Shown piece by piece: positions 1 through 6,108 of a stretch of 6,114 nucleotides of DNA. Source of the DNA: CAYRUP01 sp964578975 (GTDB lineage: Bacteria; Pseudomonadota; Gammaproteobacteria; DSM-16500); contig CAZOFA010000100.1 in the NCBI GenBank assembly GCA_964578975.1, positions 1 to 6,114 on the forward strand, written 5' to 3'. A program made the translations under genes and the position numbers. Position 1 is the stretch's first letter, and every line of letters starts with the position of its first letter. The notes under the pieces are model-generated. The model worked only from the letters and a program-made list of their open reading frames with translations, did no database searches and was not told where the DNA came from.

Positions 1-113
1 TTGGCATGAACGCGCGCATCCCCGGTGTTAATCTGCTCGAGCTGTTGCGCCGGCGAGATCTTGGCTTCCGGCACGCCCTTGAGCGCGGACGCTGCCCCCG
101 AAAACCCCGTCAC
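1..113 (-). CDS. Possible 5' end of a leftward gene, product unknown (partial)
   Basis: On the minus strand a reading frame opens with GTG at 113 and runs off the left edge after 37 codons. About 78% of its third codon positions are G or C, as expected for coding DNA in a GC-rich gene. The putative peptide begins MTGFSGAASALKGVPEAKIS and ends in SPAQQLEQINTGDARVHA. A purine-rich run (complement of 121-132, GGGGAAGGGGGG) lies about 7 bases before the GTG and could act as ribosome binding site. An in-frame GTG at 134 is an alternative start; no ATG is available, and the frame stays open back to the promoter. The spacing I-S-P...GDARV faintly recalls the first strand and helix of a rhodanese domain, but the diagnostic region is outside the window. 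The antisense frame is also open, so coding itself is uncertain; a structured RNA is the alternative. Confidence 0.33.
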   Translation of the reverse strand, partial: MTGFSGAASALKGVPEAKISPAQQLEQINTGDARVHA

Positions 114-190
114 GTTGCAGCCCCCCTTCCCCACGCGCCGGGCCGCGGGACGACGTGTGGATGCTAGCGCGTCACGTATAGGACGACAAC
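1..190. other. GC-rich segment flanking the ccm operon
   Basis: Of bases 1-180, 121 are G or C (67%), whereas sampled 60-base blocks of the ccm operon range down to about 27-33% (for example 541-600 and 5101-5160). The switch happens within a few bases near 190. No tRNA, rRNA, tmRNA, 6S, SRP RNA or RNase P RNA signature was recognised on either strand by eye. The segment sits directly downstream of the leftward promoter at 208-235, so it is probably the start of a leftward transcript. It could be a horizontally acquired gene, a structured RNA, or a local compositional island. Confidence 0.6.
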
Positions 191-204
191 CTTGGCAAAA
201 AGGT

Positions 205-223
205 AGAATTATAGATCAATTCT
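205..223. promoter_or_regulatory. Dyad AGAATT-N7-AATTCT, possible operator
   Basis: Bases 205-210 (AGAATT) and 218-223 (AATTCT) are perfect inverted repeats separated by 7 bases. The dyad covers the -10 box and part of the spacer of the leftward promoter and lies just upstream of the proposed rightward -10 box. That placement would suit a dimeric repressor controlling one or both directions. A T run (227-230) follows four bases later, so it could also be read as a poor rightward terminator, but the A/T-rich stem makes that unlikely. Six-base AT-rich arms can occur by chance. Confidence 0.3.
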
Positions 224-235
224 GGCTTTTGTAAA
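208..235 (-). promoter_or_regulatory. Sigma-70-type promoter, leftward
   Basis: Reading the minus strand, TTTACA (complement of 230-235, five of six bases of the -35 consensus) is followed after 16 bases by a perfect TATAAT (complement of 208-213). Transcription would start near 201-204 and run left into the GC-rich segment, leaving about 90 bases of leader before the GTG at 113. It is the best promoter-like pair seen in the window. No experimental support is available from sequence alone. Confidence 0.55.
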
Positions 236-237
236 AT
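232..237 (+). promoter_or_regulatory. Tentative -10 box for the ccm operon
   Basis: TAAAAT matches five of six bases of the -10 consensus. The -35 position (209-214, TTATAG, 17-base spacer) is poor, so an activator or another sigma factor may be involved, or the real promoter may be elsewhere. Transcription would start near 244, giving a leader of roughly 19 bases to the ATG at 263. It overlaps the -35 box of the leftward promoter, so the two would compete. Confidence 0.25.
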
Positions 238-250
238 GCCGACGCATGTT

Positions 251-254
251 AGGA
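251..254 (+). promoter_or_regulatory. Ribosome binding site that sets the start at 263
   Basis: AGGA lies 8 bases before the ATG at 263, an ideal Shine-Dalgarno distance. The upstream in-frame ATGs at 236 and 254 have no such site; the first would fall inside the proposed -10 box and the second overlaps AGGA itself. Starting at 263 also puts the protein's first hydrophobic segment close to the N-terminus, as is usual for this kind of membrane protein. Confidence 0.65.
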
Positions 255-262
255 TGAGTCTC

Positions 263-700
263 ATGCTGTATAACTCCTTAAAAATAGTTCATATTCTCAG
301 TGCGAGCATTGTTCTCACCAGCATCGTTTATTGCTTTCATCTCTGGCGCTCGCTCTCCCAGCGTAATACTTTGAGCATCCCAGTGCGCATTCAGCTACAA
401 ACCACGTTTATTATTATTCCTTTCGCACTCGTGCAACTCGCCACCGGGTTCACCATGATCAGTTTGCAACACGAAAGTTTTTCGCATTTTTGGTTGGGTG
501 GGAGTGTGTTGAGTTTTGTGATTGCGATCACTTGTTGGTTTAGTTTCATGTATTTTTTATTGTTATCTCAGCGAAGCGTCATCGATGCGAAACAAGATAA
601 AAAGCATTATCGCCGCATCCAGGGATTCATGTTACTGTTTTGCGCTCTCGGATTATTGAGTATGCTGTTTTTCATGGCCAATAAAACGGTGTTAAATTAA
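263..700 (+). CDS. Small four-helix membrane protein, DUF2269-like, function unknown
   Basis: A 145-residue integral membrane protein with about four transmembrane segments at residues 5-25, 47-67, 78-102 and 120-138, and short polar connections rich in Arg, Lys and Gln. It begins MLYNSLKIVHILSASIVL; a first helix of the type LK-x-x-HILSA, and a second with P-x-x-LVQLATG, resemble the uncharacterised DUF2269 family. Histidines at residues 10 and 26 in or near helix 1, with others at 70, 75 and 115, leave open heme or metal binding, as in other small four-helix proteins such as HemJ or CopD, but this is inference. The stop codon overlaps the ccmA start by one base (TAATG), which makes it the first gene of the ccm operon and suggests a role linked to cytochrome c maturation or heme supply. 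It is not one of the standard Ccm proteins. The start at 263 was chosen over 236 on the ribosome binding site. Confidence 0.75.
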   Translation: MLYNSLKIVHILSASIVLTSIVYCFHLWRSLSQRNTLSIPVRIQLQTTFIIIPFALVQLATGFTMISLQHESFSHFWLGGSVLSFVIAITCWFSFMYFLLLSQRSVIDAKQDKKHYRRIQGFMLLFCALGLLSMLFFMANKTVLN

Positions 701-1308
701 TGACACTGGAGTTGTCAAATGTCACCGCTGAACGTCATGCTCAACAACTTTTTTATCCCGTTTCATTCCATTTAAATTCCGGTGAATCACTACAAATTTG
801 TGGCGCAAATGGTTGTGGTAAATCAACTTTGTTGCGCATTATCGCGGGTTATCTTGAGCCTCACACTGGCCATGTCACCTGGCATCAGAACAGCATCATG
901 CAATCAGAACTAAGTTACATCGGTCATCACCATGGCAATAAGATGCGTTTAACGGCTCAGGAAAATTTACATTTAAGCGCAGCACTGGCGGGTAAAAAAA
1001 TTCAACCATCGCAGATAAAAAGTTCTTTGGAGCGCATGGGATTAGATCCAACCAATCGTGCACCGATCATGACATTTTCTGCTGGCCAATTACGTCGACT
1101 GGCGTTGGCACGATTATTATTAAATCCAACAACACTCTGGATTTTAGATGAGCCTACCACTTCGCTCGATAGCGCCGGACAACAATTAGTGCAGGATTTG
1201 CTAGACGCGCACTTGAAAAACGGTGGCATCGCTGTCATCGTCGCACATCAATCTCATGTTTGTAGAGACGCTAATATATTGCAACTGGATAGTAAGCATC
1301 ATGCGTGA
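700..1308 (+). CDS. ccmA: Heme exporter ATP-binding protein CcmA
   Basis: ABC-type ATPase of the CcmABCD complex, which uses ATP hydrolysis on the cytoplasmic face to release heme-loaded CcmE from CcmC and CcmD. At 202 residues it is of usual length. Visible motifs: Walker A GANGCGKST (residues 35-43), signature FSAGQ (126-130), Walker B LWILDEP with D150 and E151, D-loop SLD (155-157), and the switch histidine H183. The segment YIGHHHGNKMRLTAQENL (residues 73-90) matches the family-specific GH-x-x-G-x-K...LTA-x-ENL stretch. The Q-loop position carries His (H77), where E. coli CcmA has Gln. The ATG shares its A with the stop of the upstream gene, and the 3' end overlaps ccmB by 8 bases. No strong ribosome binding site precedes it, consistent with translational coupling. 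Confidence 0.96.
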   Translation: MTLELSNVTAERHAQQLFYPVSFHLNSGESLQICGANGCGKSTLLRIIAGYLEPHTGHVTWHQNSIMQSELSYIGHHHGNKMRLTAQENLHLSAALAGKKIQPSQIKSSLERMGLDPTNRAPIMTFSAGQLRRLALARLLLNPTTLWILDEPTTSLDSAGQQLVQDLLDAHLKNGGIAVIVAHQSHVCRDANILQLDSKHHA

Positions 1309-1969
1309 TTTGTTAACCATTATTCGCTACGAAATTCATACCACATTACGACAAAGTTCTTCGATGTATACCCCACTGTTGTTTTTTGTCATCGTGCTAT
1401 CTTTATTTTCATTTGCACTCGGCCCTGACAATGCCACGCTCATCAAATTCGCACCGGGCATCATTTGGGTGGCCGCATTGTTGGCGATTTTATTATCGAT
1501 GAGTCATCTTTTTCAAACCGATGCACATGAAGGTTATTTAGATCTCATGCTGCAAAGTCCGTATCCACTCACTTGGTTGGTGATTTGCAAACTCTTCAGT
1601 CATTGGTTGATGTATTGCTTGCCTCTCATCTTGATTAGCCCACTCTTCGGATTTTTGTTACACTTCACCGCGCATGAAGAATATGCGCTGATGGTCAGTT
1701 TATTATTGGGAACACCCGTGTTAATTCTTCTGGGTGCGATAGGCAGCGCACTCATGGTCGGCATCCACAATCAAGGATTGTTGTTACCGATTTTGATTTT
1801 GCCGCTCTATATTCCCGTTTTAATTTTCGGCACACAAACACTTGAAAATGCGCTGGCGTTGCAACCCATCAGCGCTGATCTTGCCATCATGGGCGCACTG
1901 TTATTATTGAGCCTTGCATTCGCACCGCTCATGACGGCAATTGCCTTACGCATTGGAGCGAGTCAATAA
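1301..1969 (+). CDS. ccmB: Heme exporter membrane protein CcmB
   Basis: Membrane permease subunit paired with CcmA in the CcmABCD complex of the inner membrane. From ATG 1301 the product is 222 residues, close to the family's usual size of about 220, and begins MRDLLTIIRYEIHTTLRQSS, the expected short cytoplasmic N-terminus. About six hydrophobic helices follow, spread over residues 27-215. A longer frame opens at ATG 1223, but the extra 26 residues would lie inside the ccmA C-terminus and resemble no CcmB N-terminus, so the inner start is preferred. The gene overlaps ccmA by 8 bases, and its TAA stop directly abuts the ccmC ATG. Confidence 0.93.
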   Translation: MRDLLTIIRYEIHTTLRQSSSMYTPLLFFVIVLSLFSFALGPDNATLIKFAPGIIWVAALLAILLSMSHLFQTDAHEGYLDLMLQSPYPLTWLVICKLFSHWLMYCLPLILISPLFGFLLHFTAHEEYALMVSLLLGTPVLILLGAIGSALMVGIHNQGLLLPILILPLYIPVLIFGTQTLENALALQPISADLAIMGALLLLSLAFAPLMTAIALRIGASQ

Positions 1970-2692
1970 ATGTTACAAAAATTTTTAGCGCCAAAAACAT
2001 TTTATGCGACCAGCAGTGTATTTCTGCCTTGGATTATTTTCTTTTTTTTACTATTTTTTACTTACGGACTCATCGATGGATTATTCATTGCACCCGCTGA
2101 TTATCAACAAGGCGATGGTTTTCGCATTATGTACGTGCATGTTCCGAGTGCATTTACCGCGATGGCGATTTATTTGGTGATGGCAAGCGCTGCAATGATC
2201 ACACTGGTTTTTCGCATTAAAGTGGCTGCGATTTGTATGTCATGCAGTGCGCGTATCGGTGTTTGGTTTACCTTTCTCGCGTTAGTGACAGGATCGATTT
2301 GGGGAAAACCAATGTGGGGAACTTGGTGGATTTGGGATGCGCGTTTAACCTCCGTGCTCATTTTATTTTTTCTGTATCTCGGATTTATTGTGTTGCAATC
2401 GGTATTCAGCGATCAACACATCAAAGAGCGTGCAAGTGCGGTGATTGCCATTGTTGGCGTGATTAATTTACCGATCATTCATTACTCCGTGATTTGGTGG
2501 AACACGTTGCATCAAGGACCCTCGCTCAGCCAATTCAAAACACCGACCATTGCTGCGAGCATGTTGTATCCGCTCTTAAGCATGATTGCGGCGTTTCTAC
2601 TTTTTTATGTATTAATATTGCTGTTGCGCATGCGTAATCAAATTTTATTGCGCGAACGCAACAGTCAATGGGCGCAGGAGATGTTTGCCTGA
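1970..2692 (+). CDS. ccmC: Heme-handling protein CcmC (heme delivery to CcmE)
   Basis: Inner-membrane protein that binds heme at its periplasmic face and promotes its covalent attachment to CcmE. The 240-residue product has about six transmembrane helices and the tryptophan-rich WWD motif at residues 111-128 (core WGTWWIWDARLT). The two heme-ligand histidines correspond to H57 in VHVPSAF and H181 in NTLHQG; with a constant offset of three these match H60 and H184 of E. coli CcmC. The segment NLPIIHYSV (166-174) is also conserved. The ATG directly follows the ccmB stop, and GGAG at 1955-1958 serves as ribosome binding site. The stop overlaps the ccmD start by one base. Length and motifs indicate an intact gene. 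Confidence 0.97.
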   Translation: MLQKFLAPKTFYATSSVFLPWIIFFFLLFFTYGLIDGLFIAPADYQQGDGFRIMYVHVPSAFTAMAIYLVMASAAMITLVFRIKVAAICMSCSARIGVWFTFLALVTGSIWGKPMWGTWWIWDARLTSVLILFFLYLGFIVLQSVFSDQHIKERASAVIAIVGVINLPIIHYSVIWWNTLHQGPSLSQFKTPTIAASMLYPLLSMIAAFLLFYVLILLLRMRNQILLRERNSQWAQEMFA

Positions 2693-2850
2693 TGAATTTA
2701 TTTAATATGGGTGGCTATGGTTTTTATGTGTGGACGGCGTTTGGTATTACGTTTGCCGTTTTTGGCATCAATGTCGCGCTATTTTTCTGGGAAAAAAAAC
2801 AAGTGAAGCAATATTTTCATGAATCACAAACAAAAAATCAGACTCGTTAG
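2692..2850 (+). CDS. ccmD: Small membrane protein CcmD
   Basis: A 52-residue single-span membrane protein that is part of the CcmABCD complex and is needed for release of holo-CcmE. It begins MNLFNMGGYGFYVWTAFGIT; the MGGYxFYVW stretch just before the helix is characteristic of CcmD. The helix spans roughly residues 12-36, followed by a basic, polar cytoplasmic tail (EKKQVKQYFHESQTKNQTR). The ATG at 2692 is preferred because it overlaps the ccmC stop by one base and GGAG lies at 2677-2680; an in-frame ATG further upstream at 2668 lies inside ccmC. The last 32 bases overlap the start of ccmE, so the polar tail of CcmD and the N-terminus of CcmE share DNA in different frames. Confidence 0.9.
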   Translation: MNLFNMGGYGFYVWTAFGITFAVFGINVALFFWEKKQVKQYFHESQTKNQTR

Positions 2851-3250
2851 TATTGTTAGCCTATTAATTTTAGTATGCATGGCTCTCACACTTATTTTAT
2901 TTGCGCTCAAACAAAATATTAATTTATTTTTCACGCCGACAGAACTGCACGCATCTATCATCAAGCCGAATCAAATCGTGCGGGTGGGGGGTTATGTCAA
3001 ACCACATAGCGTGCATTACTCAGAATCGGGTAACACCGTGACATTTATTGTCACCGATCACGTTCAAGATATTTTCGTTCGTTATCAAGGTGTGTTACCG
3101 AATTTATTTCGTGAAGATCAAGGTATTGTGGTCACAGGAATGTTAAGCGAGCATTTTATTTTTAACGCGAGTCAAGTATTAGCAAAACATGATGAAAAAT
3201 ATATGCCGTGGTCGTTAAATAAAAAATTAAATACGCGGAGCGCCGTATGA
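2819..3250 (+). CDS. ccmE: Periplasmic heme chaperone CcmE
   Basis: Membrane-anchored heme chaperone that carries heme covalently from CcmC to CcmF. The 143-residue protein has a short basic N-terminus, one anchor helix (about residues 8-30), then a periplasmic beta-barrel domain. The heme-binding motif VLAKHDEKYMP (120-130) contains H124, the covalent attachment histidine, and Y128, the axial ligand, equivalent to H130 and Y134 of E. coli CcmE. The FREDQGIVVTG stretch (97-107) is also diagnostic, with Asp where FREGQG is usual. The start at 2819 aligns well with the E. coli N-terminus (MN-x-x-x-K-x-RL...), although it overlaps ccmD by 32 bases. The flexible C-terminal tail is short, about 13 residues after the motif. 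The gene overlaps ccmF by 4 bases (ATGA). Confidence 0.97.
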   Translation: MNHKQKIRLVSIVSLLILVCMALTLILFALKQNINLFFTPTELHASIIKPNQIVRVGGYVKPHSVHYSESGNTVTFIVTDHVQDIFVRYQGVLPNLFREDQGIVVTGMLSEHFIFNASQVLAKHDEKYMPWSLNKKLNTRSAV

Positions 3251-5118
3251 TTCCTGCATTAGGTAGCAGCGCCATTTTTTTAGCGTTTTGTTTCGCACTG
3301 ATGCAGGGATTCATTTCTCGTCTTCGTTGGGCTGCGTCTGTTGGGCAATTCATTTTTTTGTGTGTGGCGATGCTTTGTTTGATGACAAGTTTTCTGACCA
3401 ATGATTTCAGTGTGATTTACGTGCGCGAACATTCACACGTTTTATTACCGCTCATTTATCAAATCGGCGCTGCCTGGGGTGGGCATGAAGGTTCTCTGTT
3501 GTTGTGGTGTTTAATCTTGAGTGGCTGGACGATTGCCTTTCAATTTTTTGTCGATCCCAATTTATCGTTGCATTCACGCTCGCGTATTTTGATGATTTTA
3601 GGTTTCATCAGCACGGGATTTATTTTATTTTTATTCGCAACCTCCAATCCTTTTAAACGCGATGCTCAATCCGTTTTATGGACAGGAAGTGATTTAACAC
3701 CGGTGTTGCAAGATCCCGGATTAATTTTTCATCCACCCATGTTGTATTTAGGGTATGTGGGATTTGCACTCGGATTTGCTTTTGCAATTTCCGCGTTGCT
3801 CGACGGCAAATTAGAGCAACACTGGGCACGTGCGTGTCGACCCTGGATTATACTTCCCTGGTGTTTTTTGAGTGGCGGAATTGTATTGGGCAGTTGGTGG
3901 GCGTATCGCGAACTCGGCTGGGGCGGTTGGTGGTTTTGGGATCCGGTAGAAAATGCATCTTTACTTCCTTGGTTATCAGCGACCGCATTATTACACAGCT
4001 TAATTGTTAGCGAAAAGCGCGCAAGTTTTAAAGGCTGGACATTATTGCTCGGCATTATCACTTTTACGTTAAGTTTGCTGGGAACTTTTTTAGTGCGCTC
4101 AGGTGTGCTCGTTTCCGTGCACACTTTTGCAAGCGATCCGACGCGCGGAATTTTTCTTTTGTGTTTTTTGGCGTTACTGCTCGGCGCTGCATTTTTATTA
4201 TATGCGCTGCGCATTCATTGTTTTTATCAAACGCCTCAATTTAAATTATTTTCACGTGAAACTTTTTTATTAGTGAACAGCGTGGTGTTAGTCAGCGCCG
4301 TTTTTACGATTATGCTTGGGACTTTATATCCCATTATTTTAGATGCGCTGATTGATGAAAAAATTTCAGTTGGTGAGCCGTATTTCAATACGGTTTTTTT
4401 GCCGATCATTTTTCCATTATTACTTTTAATGGGATTCGCACCGCATGTGCATTGGAAGCAACAGGCGATTTCGTCTCTTTGGAAAAAATTGCGCCTCACA
4501 CTGTTGCTCAGTGTCGTCATTGGTTTTTTAGCGCCGATTGTATTTGGTGTTAAATTTTATCCGTTGACTGCAGTCGGCATTACATTTGCGACATGGATTA
4601 TTTTGTCGACGTTACAATCGTCTTATCGAAAAACACTGGCGTTGCGACAGTGGTCTATGATCACGGCGCACATCGGCATTGCGCTTCTTGCACTCGGTGT
4701 CACAATCAATAAATCGTATAGCACCGAACGCGACGTTAAAATGAATCTTGGCGAAACAGTTTCAGTGGCCGGTTATCAATTTACTTTTGCAAATATTGAT
4801 GAAATACCTGGGCCTAATTATCAAGCCATCACAGCCACGTTTGATGTGCAAAAAAATAATGGCGCGATTCATGAATTGTTGGCTGAGCAACGCATTTATC
4901 AAAGCAATCAAGATACGCTCAGCAAACCTGGTATTTTAGTCAATCCATTCCGTGATCTTTATTTAACGTTAGGAAATTCATTTGCGAACGGGAGCTTTGC
5001 CATTCGAATTTACTACAAACCGTTTGTGCGTTTTATTTGGCTGGGTGGATTTTTATTATTATTCGGGGGATTATTATCCCTTTTAAAAAAACGAGAACTT
5101 AAAAATGATGTTATTTAA
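3247..5118 (+). CDS. ccmF: Cytochrome c heme lyase subunit CcmF
   Basis: Large inner-membrane subunit of the heme lyase that accepts heme from CcmE and, with CcmH, joins it to the CXXCH motif of apocytochrome c. The 623-residue protein is slightly shorter than E. coli CcmF (about 647) and has around 15 hydrophobic helices. Motifs in order: WGGHEGSLLLW (77-87), the periplasmic H162 in FHPPMLYLG, the WWD motif at 224-237 (core WGGWWFWDPVENA), H250 in LLHSLIV, H292 in SVHTFASDP and H475 in TAHIGIALL. These four histidines line up with H173, H261, H303 and H491 of E. coli, the presumed ligands of the CcmE-bound heme and of the intrinsic heme b. A soluble periplasmic region (about 490-595) precedes a last helix and a basic tail. 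It overlaps ccmE by 4 bases and ccmG by 14. Confidence 0.97.
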   Translation: MIPALGSSAIFLAFCFALMQGFISRLRWAASVGQFIFLCVAMLCLMTSFLTNDFSVIYVREHSHVLLPLIYQIGAAWGGHEGSLLLWCLILSGWTIAFQFFVDPNLSLHSRSRILMILGFISTGFILFLFATSNPFKRDAQSVLWTGSDLTPVLQDPGLIFHPPMLYLGYVGFALGFAFAISALLDGKLEQHWARACRPWIILPWCFLSGGIVLGSWWAYRELGWGGWWFWDPVENASLLPWLSATALLHSLIVSEKRASFKGWTLLLGIITFTLSLLGTFLVRSGVLVSVHTFASDPTRGIFLLCFLALLLGAAFLLYALRIHCFYQTPQFKLFSRETFLLVNSVVLVSAVFTIMLGTLYPIILDALIDEKISVGEPYFNTVFLPIIFPLLLLMGFAPHVHWKQQAISSLWKKLRLTLLLSVVIGFLAPIVFGVKFYPLTAVGITFATWIILSTLQSSYRKTLALRQWSMITAHIGIALLALGVTINKSYSTERDVKMNLGETVSVAGYQFTFANIDEIPGPNYQAITATFDVQKNNGAIHELLAEQRIYQSNQDTLSKPGILVNPFRDLYLTLGNSFANGSFAIRIYYKPFVRFIWLGGFLLLFGGLLSLLKKRELKNDVI

Positions 5119-5653
5119 AAAATTACGTTTTGCTTTACCGCTCAGCCTGTTTATTTTAGTCATCCTGATATTATGGTGCGGATTACATTTGCATCCCAAT
5201 CTTATTCCATCACCGTTAATCGATAAACCAGCGCCGACATTTTCATTACCTAATTTATTTGACGTCAAAAGAAATGTTACTAAAAATGATTTGTTGGGAC
5301 GAGTGACGTTAGTGAATGTGTGGGCGACGTGGTGTGTTTCCTGTAAAGAAGAACACAAAGAATTAATGCAACTGGCATCACAAGAACAAATTTATTTTGT
5401 GGGTTTGAATTATAAAGATGATCCGCTGCGCGCAAAAAAATGGTTAAAAAAACATGGCAATCCGTATCAAATAGTTTTACTGGATCAAACCGGCATGGCC
5501 GCGATTGACTGGGGTGTTTATGGCACGCCAGAGACATTTGTGCTCGATAAAAAAGGCGTGATTCGTTACAAACAAATTGGTCCGCTAGATCGAAAAACTT
5601 GGGAAAATCATATAAAACCACTTATCACTCAATTAAAAAATGAGATTGTATGA
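5105..5653 (+). CDS. ccmG: Periplasmic thiol:disulfide reductase CcmG (DsbE)
   Basis: Membrane-tethered thioredoxin-like protein that reduces apocytochrome c or CcmH cysteines before heme attachment, with electrons normally supplied by a DsbD-type protein. The 182-residue product has an uncleaved N-terminal anchor (about residues 9-27), then a thioredoxin fold with the active site WCVSC (C77 and C80) where E. coli has WCPTC. The cis-proline lies in GVYGTPETFV (P142), the CcmG-specific form of this loop. Two adjacent ATG codons (5105 and 5108) could start it; both lie inside the ccmF end, with the weak GAGAA at 5093-5097 upstream, so coupling with ccmF translation is likely. The 3' end overlaps ccmH by 4 bases (ATGA). 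Confidence 0.96.
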   Translation: MMLFKKLRFALPLSLFILVILILWCGLHLHPNLIPSPLIDKPAPTFSLPNLFDVKRNVTKNDLLGRVTLVNVWATWCVSCKEEHKELMQLASQEQIYFVGLNYKDDPLRAKKWLKKHGNPYQIVLLDQTGMAAIDWGVYGTPETFVLDKKGVIRYKQIGPLDRKTWENHIKPLITQLKNEIV

Positions 5654-6108
5654 AAATAATATTTTGTTTTTTATTATTATTTCCCATCACACTGTTTGCG
5701 GCTGAAGATTTCTATCCATTCACCTCGCTTGCACAACAGGATCAATTCAGATCACTTACAATGAATTTGCGTTGTCTGGTTTGTCAAAATCAAAATTTAG
5801 CTGAATCCAATGCACCACTCGCCGCTGATTTGCGCGCGCAAATTTATCAACAAGTAAGCCAAGGAAAATCTGATCAAGTGATTGTGAATTATTTAGTTGC
5901 GCGTTATGGGAATTTTATTTTATATCGTCCGCCGTTAGATCTCGCGACAGCAGTATTGTGGATAGGGCCATTTTTATTTTTATTAATTGGTGTGGGGTTT
6001 GTCATCTTGAACGTAGTGCCCTTCGAGACGCGCCCTTCGAGACTTGCCCTTCGAGACTTGCCCTTCGAGACGCGCTTCGCGCTCCTCAGGGCGAACGGTC
6101 ACAGATAG
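5650..6108 (+). CDS. ccmH: Cytochrome c maturation protein CcmH with a repeat-derived C-terminus
   Basis: Periplasmic, membrane-anchored redox partner of CcmF that holds apocytochrome c cysteines in reactive form. The 152-residue product has a signal peptide (cleavage probably near residues 17-18, FAA-ED), the family motif LRCLVCQNQ (40-48) with C42 and C45, a three-helix domain, and an anchor helix at about 98-120 after the conserved YGNFILYRPP. It is the short, single-domain form without the TPR (CcmI-like) extension of E. coli CcmH. Residues 123-150 are encoded by a REP-like element with four tandem 14-base arms; because 14 is not a multiple of three, each copy is read in a new frame (VPFETR, PSRLAL, LRDLPFETR). 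The stop codon TAG falls in the spacer after the element. The catalytic part is intact, so the gene is probably functional with an altered tail. Confidence 0.92.
   Translation: MKIIFCFLLLFPITLFAAEDFYPFTSLAQQDQFRSLTMNLRCLVCQNQNLAESNAPLAADLRAQIYQQVSQGKSDQVIVNYLVARYGNFILYRPPLDLATAVLWIGPFLFLLIGVGFVILNVVPFETRPSRLALRDLPFETRFALLRANGHR
6018..6098. repeat. REP-like palindromic element with four tandem left arms
   Basis: Four consecutive 14-base units starting at 6018, 6032, 6046 and 6060 share GCCCTTCGAGAC and end in GC, TT, TT and GC. The fourth continues into GCTTCGCGCTCCTCAGGGCGAACGG, completing a palindrome: GCCCT (6060-6064) pairs with AGGGC (6088-6092), GAG (6067-6069) with CTC (6085-6087), and GCGC (6072-6075) with GCGC (6079-6082) around a TTC loop. 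Read on the minus strand it is of the CCGTTCGCCCTGAG...CTCGAAGGGC type, a common form of extragenic palindrome in proteobacterial genomes. The arm multiplication looks like replication slippage. The strong hairpin could also stabilise the 3' end of the ccm transcript; no T run follows, so it is not called a terminator. Confidence 0.85.

Noticed and set aside
25..234. Rightward open frame of 69 codons in the left region
   Set aside because: It has no ribosome binding site, an unnatural composition that crosses the GC-rich/AT-rich boundary, and no recognisable family. It runs opposite to the better supported leftward unit.
236..262. Upstream ATGs (236, 254) as start of the first gene
   Set aside because: Neither has a ribosome binding site at a suitable distance; AGGA at 251-254 is placed for ATG 263.
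1223..1300. Longer N-terminus for CcmB from ATG 1223
   Set aside because: The extra 26 residues are just the ccmA end read in another frame and resemble no CcmB. ATG 1301 gives the family length and a normal N-terminus.
3729..4214. Minus-strand open frame of 161 codons inside ccmF
   Set aside because: It lies wholly antisense to the conserved WWD and histidine region of CcmF and encodes a low-complexity basic peptide typical of shadow frames. Similar minus frames at 1002-1238, 2170-2361, 3162-3401, 4236-4520, 5083-5358 and 5280-5621 were dropped for the same reason.
5329..5346. Non-standard CcmG active site (WCVSC) as a loss of function
   Set aside because: Both cysteines, the cis-proline loop and the surrounding NVWATW are present. 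The two middle residues are known to vary among thioredoxin-like proteins.
6018..6073. The four 14-base repeats as a CRISPR array
   Set aside because: The units are directly adjacent with no spacers and are far too short. They are copies of one arm of the palindrome that follows.
6060..6098. Rho-independent terminator after ccmH
   Set aside because: The hairpin is strong, but no T run follows it and it lies before the ccmH stop codon.
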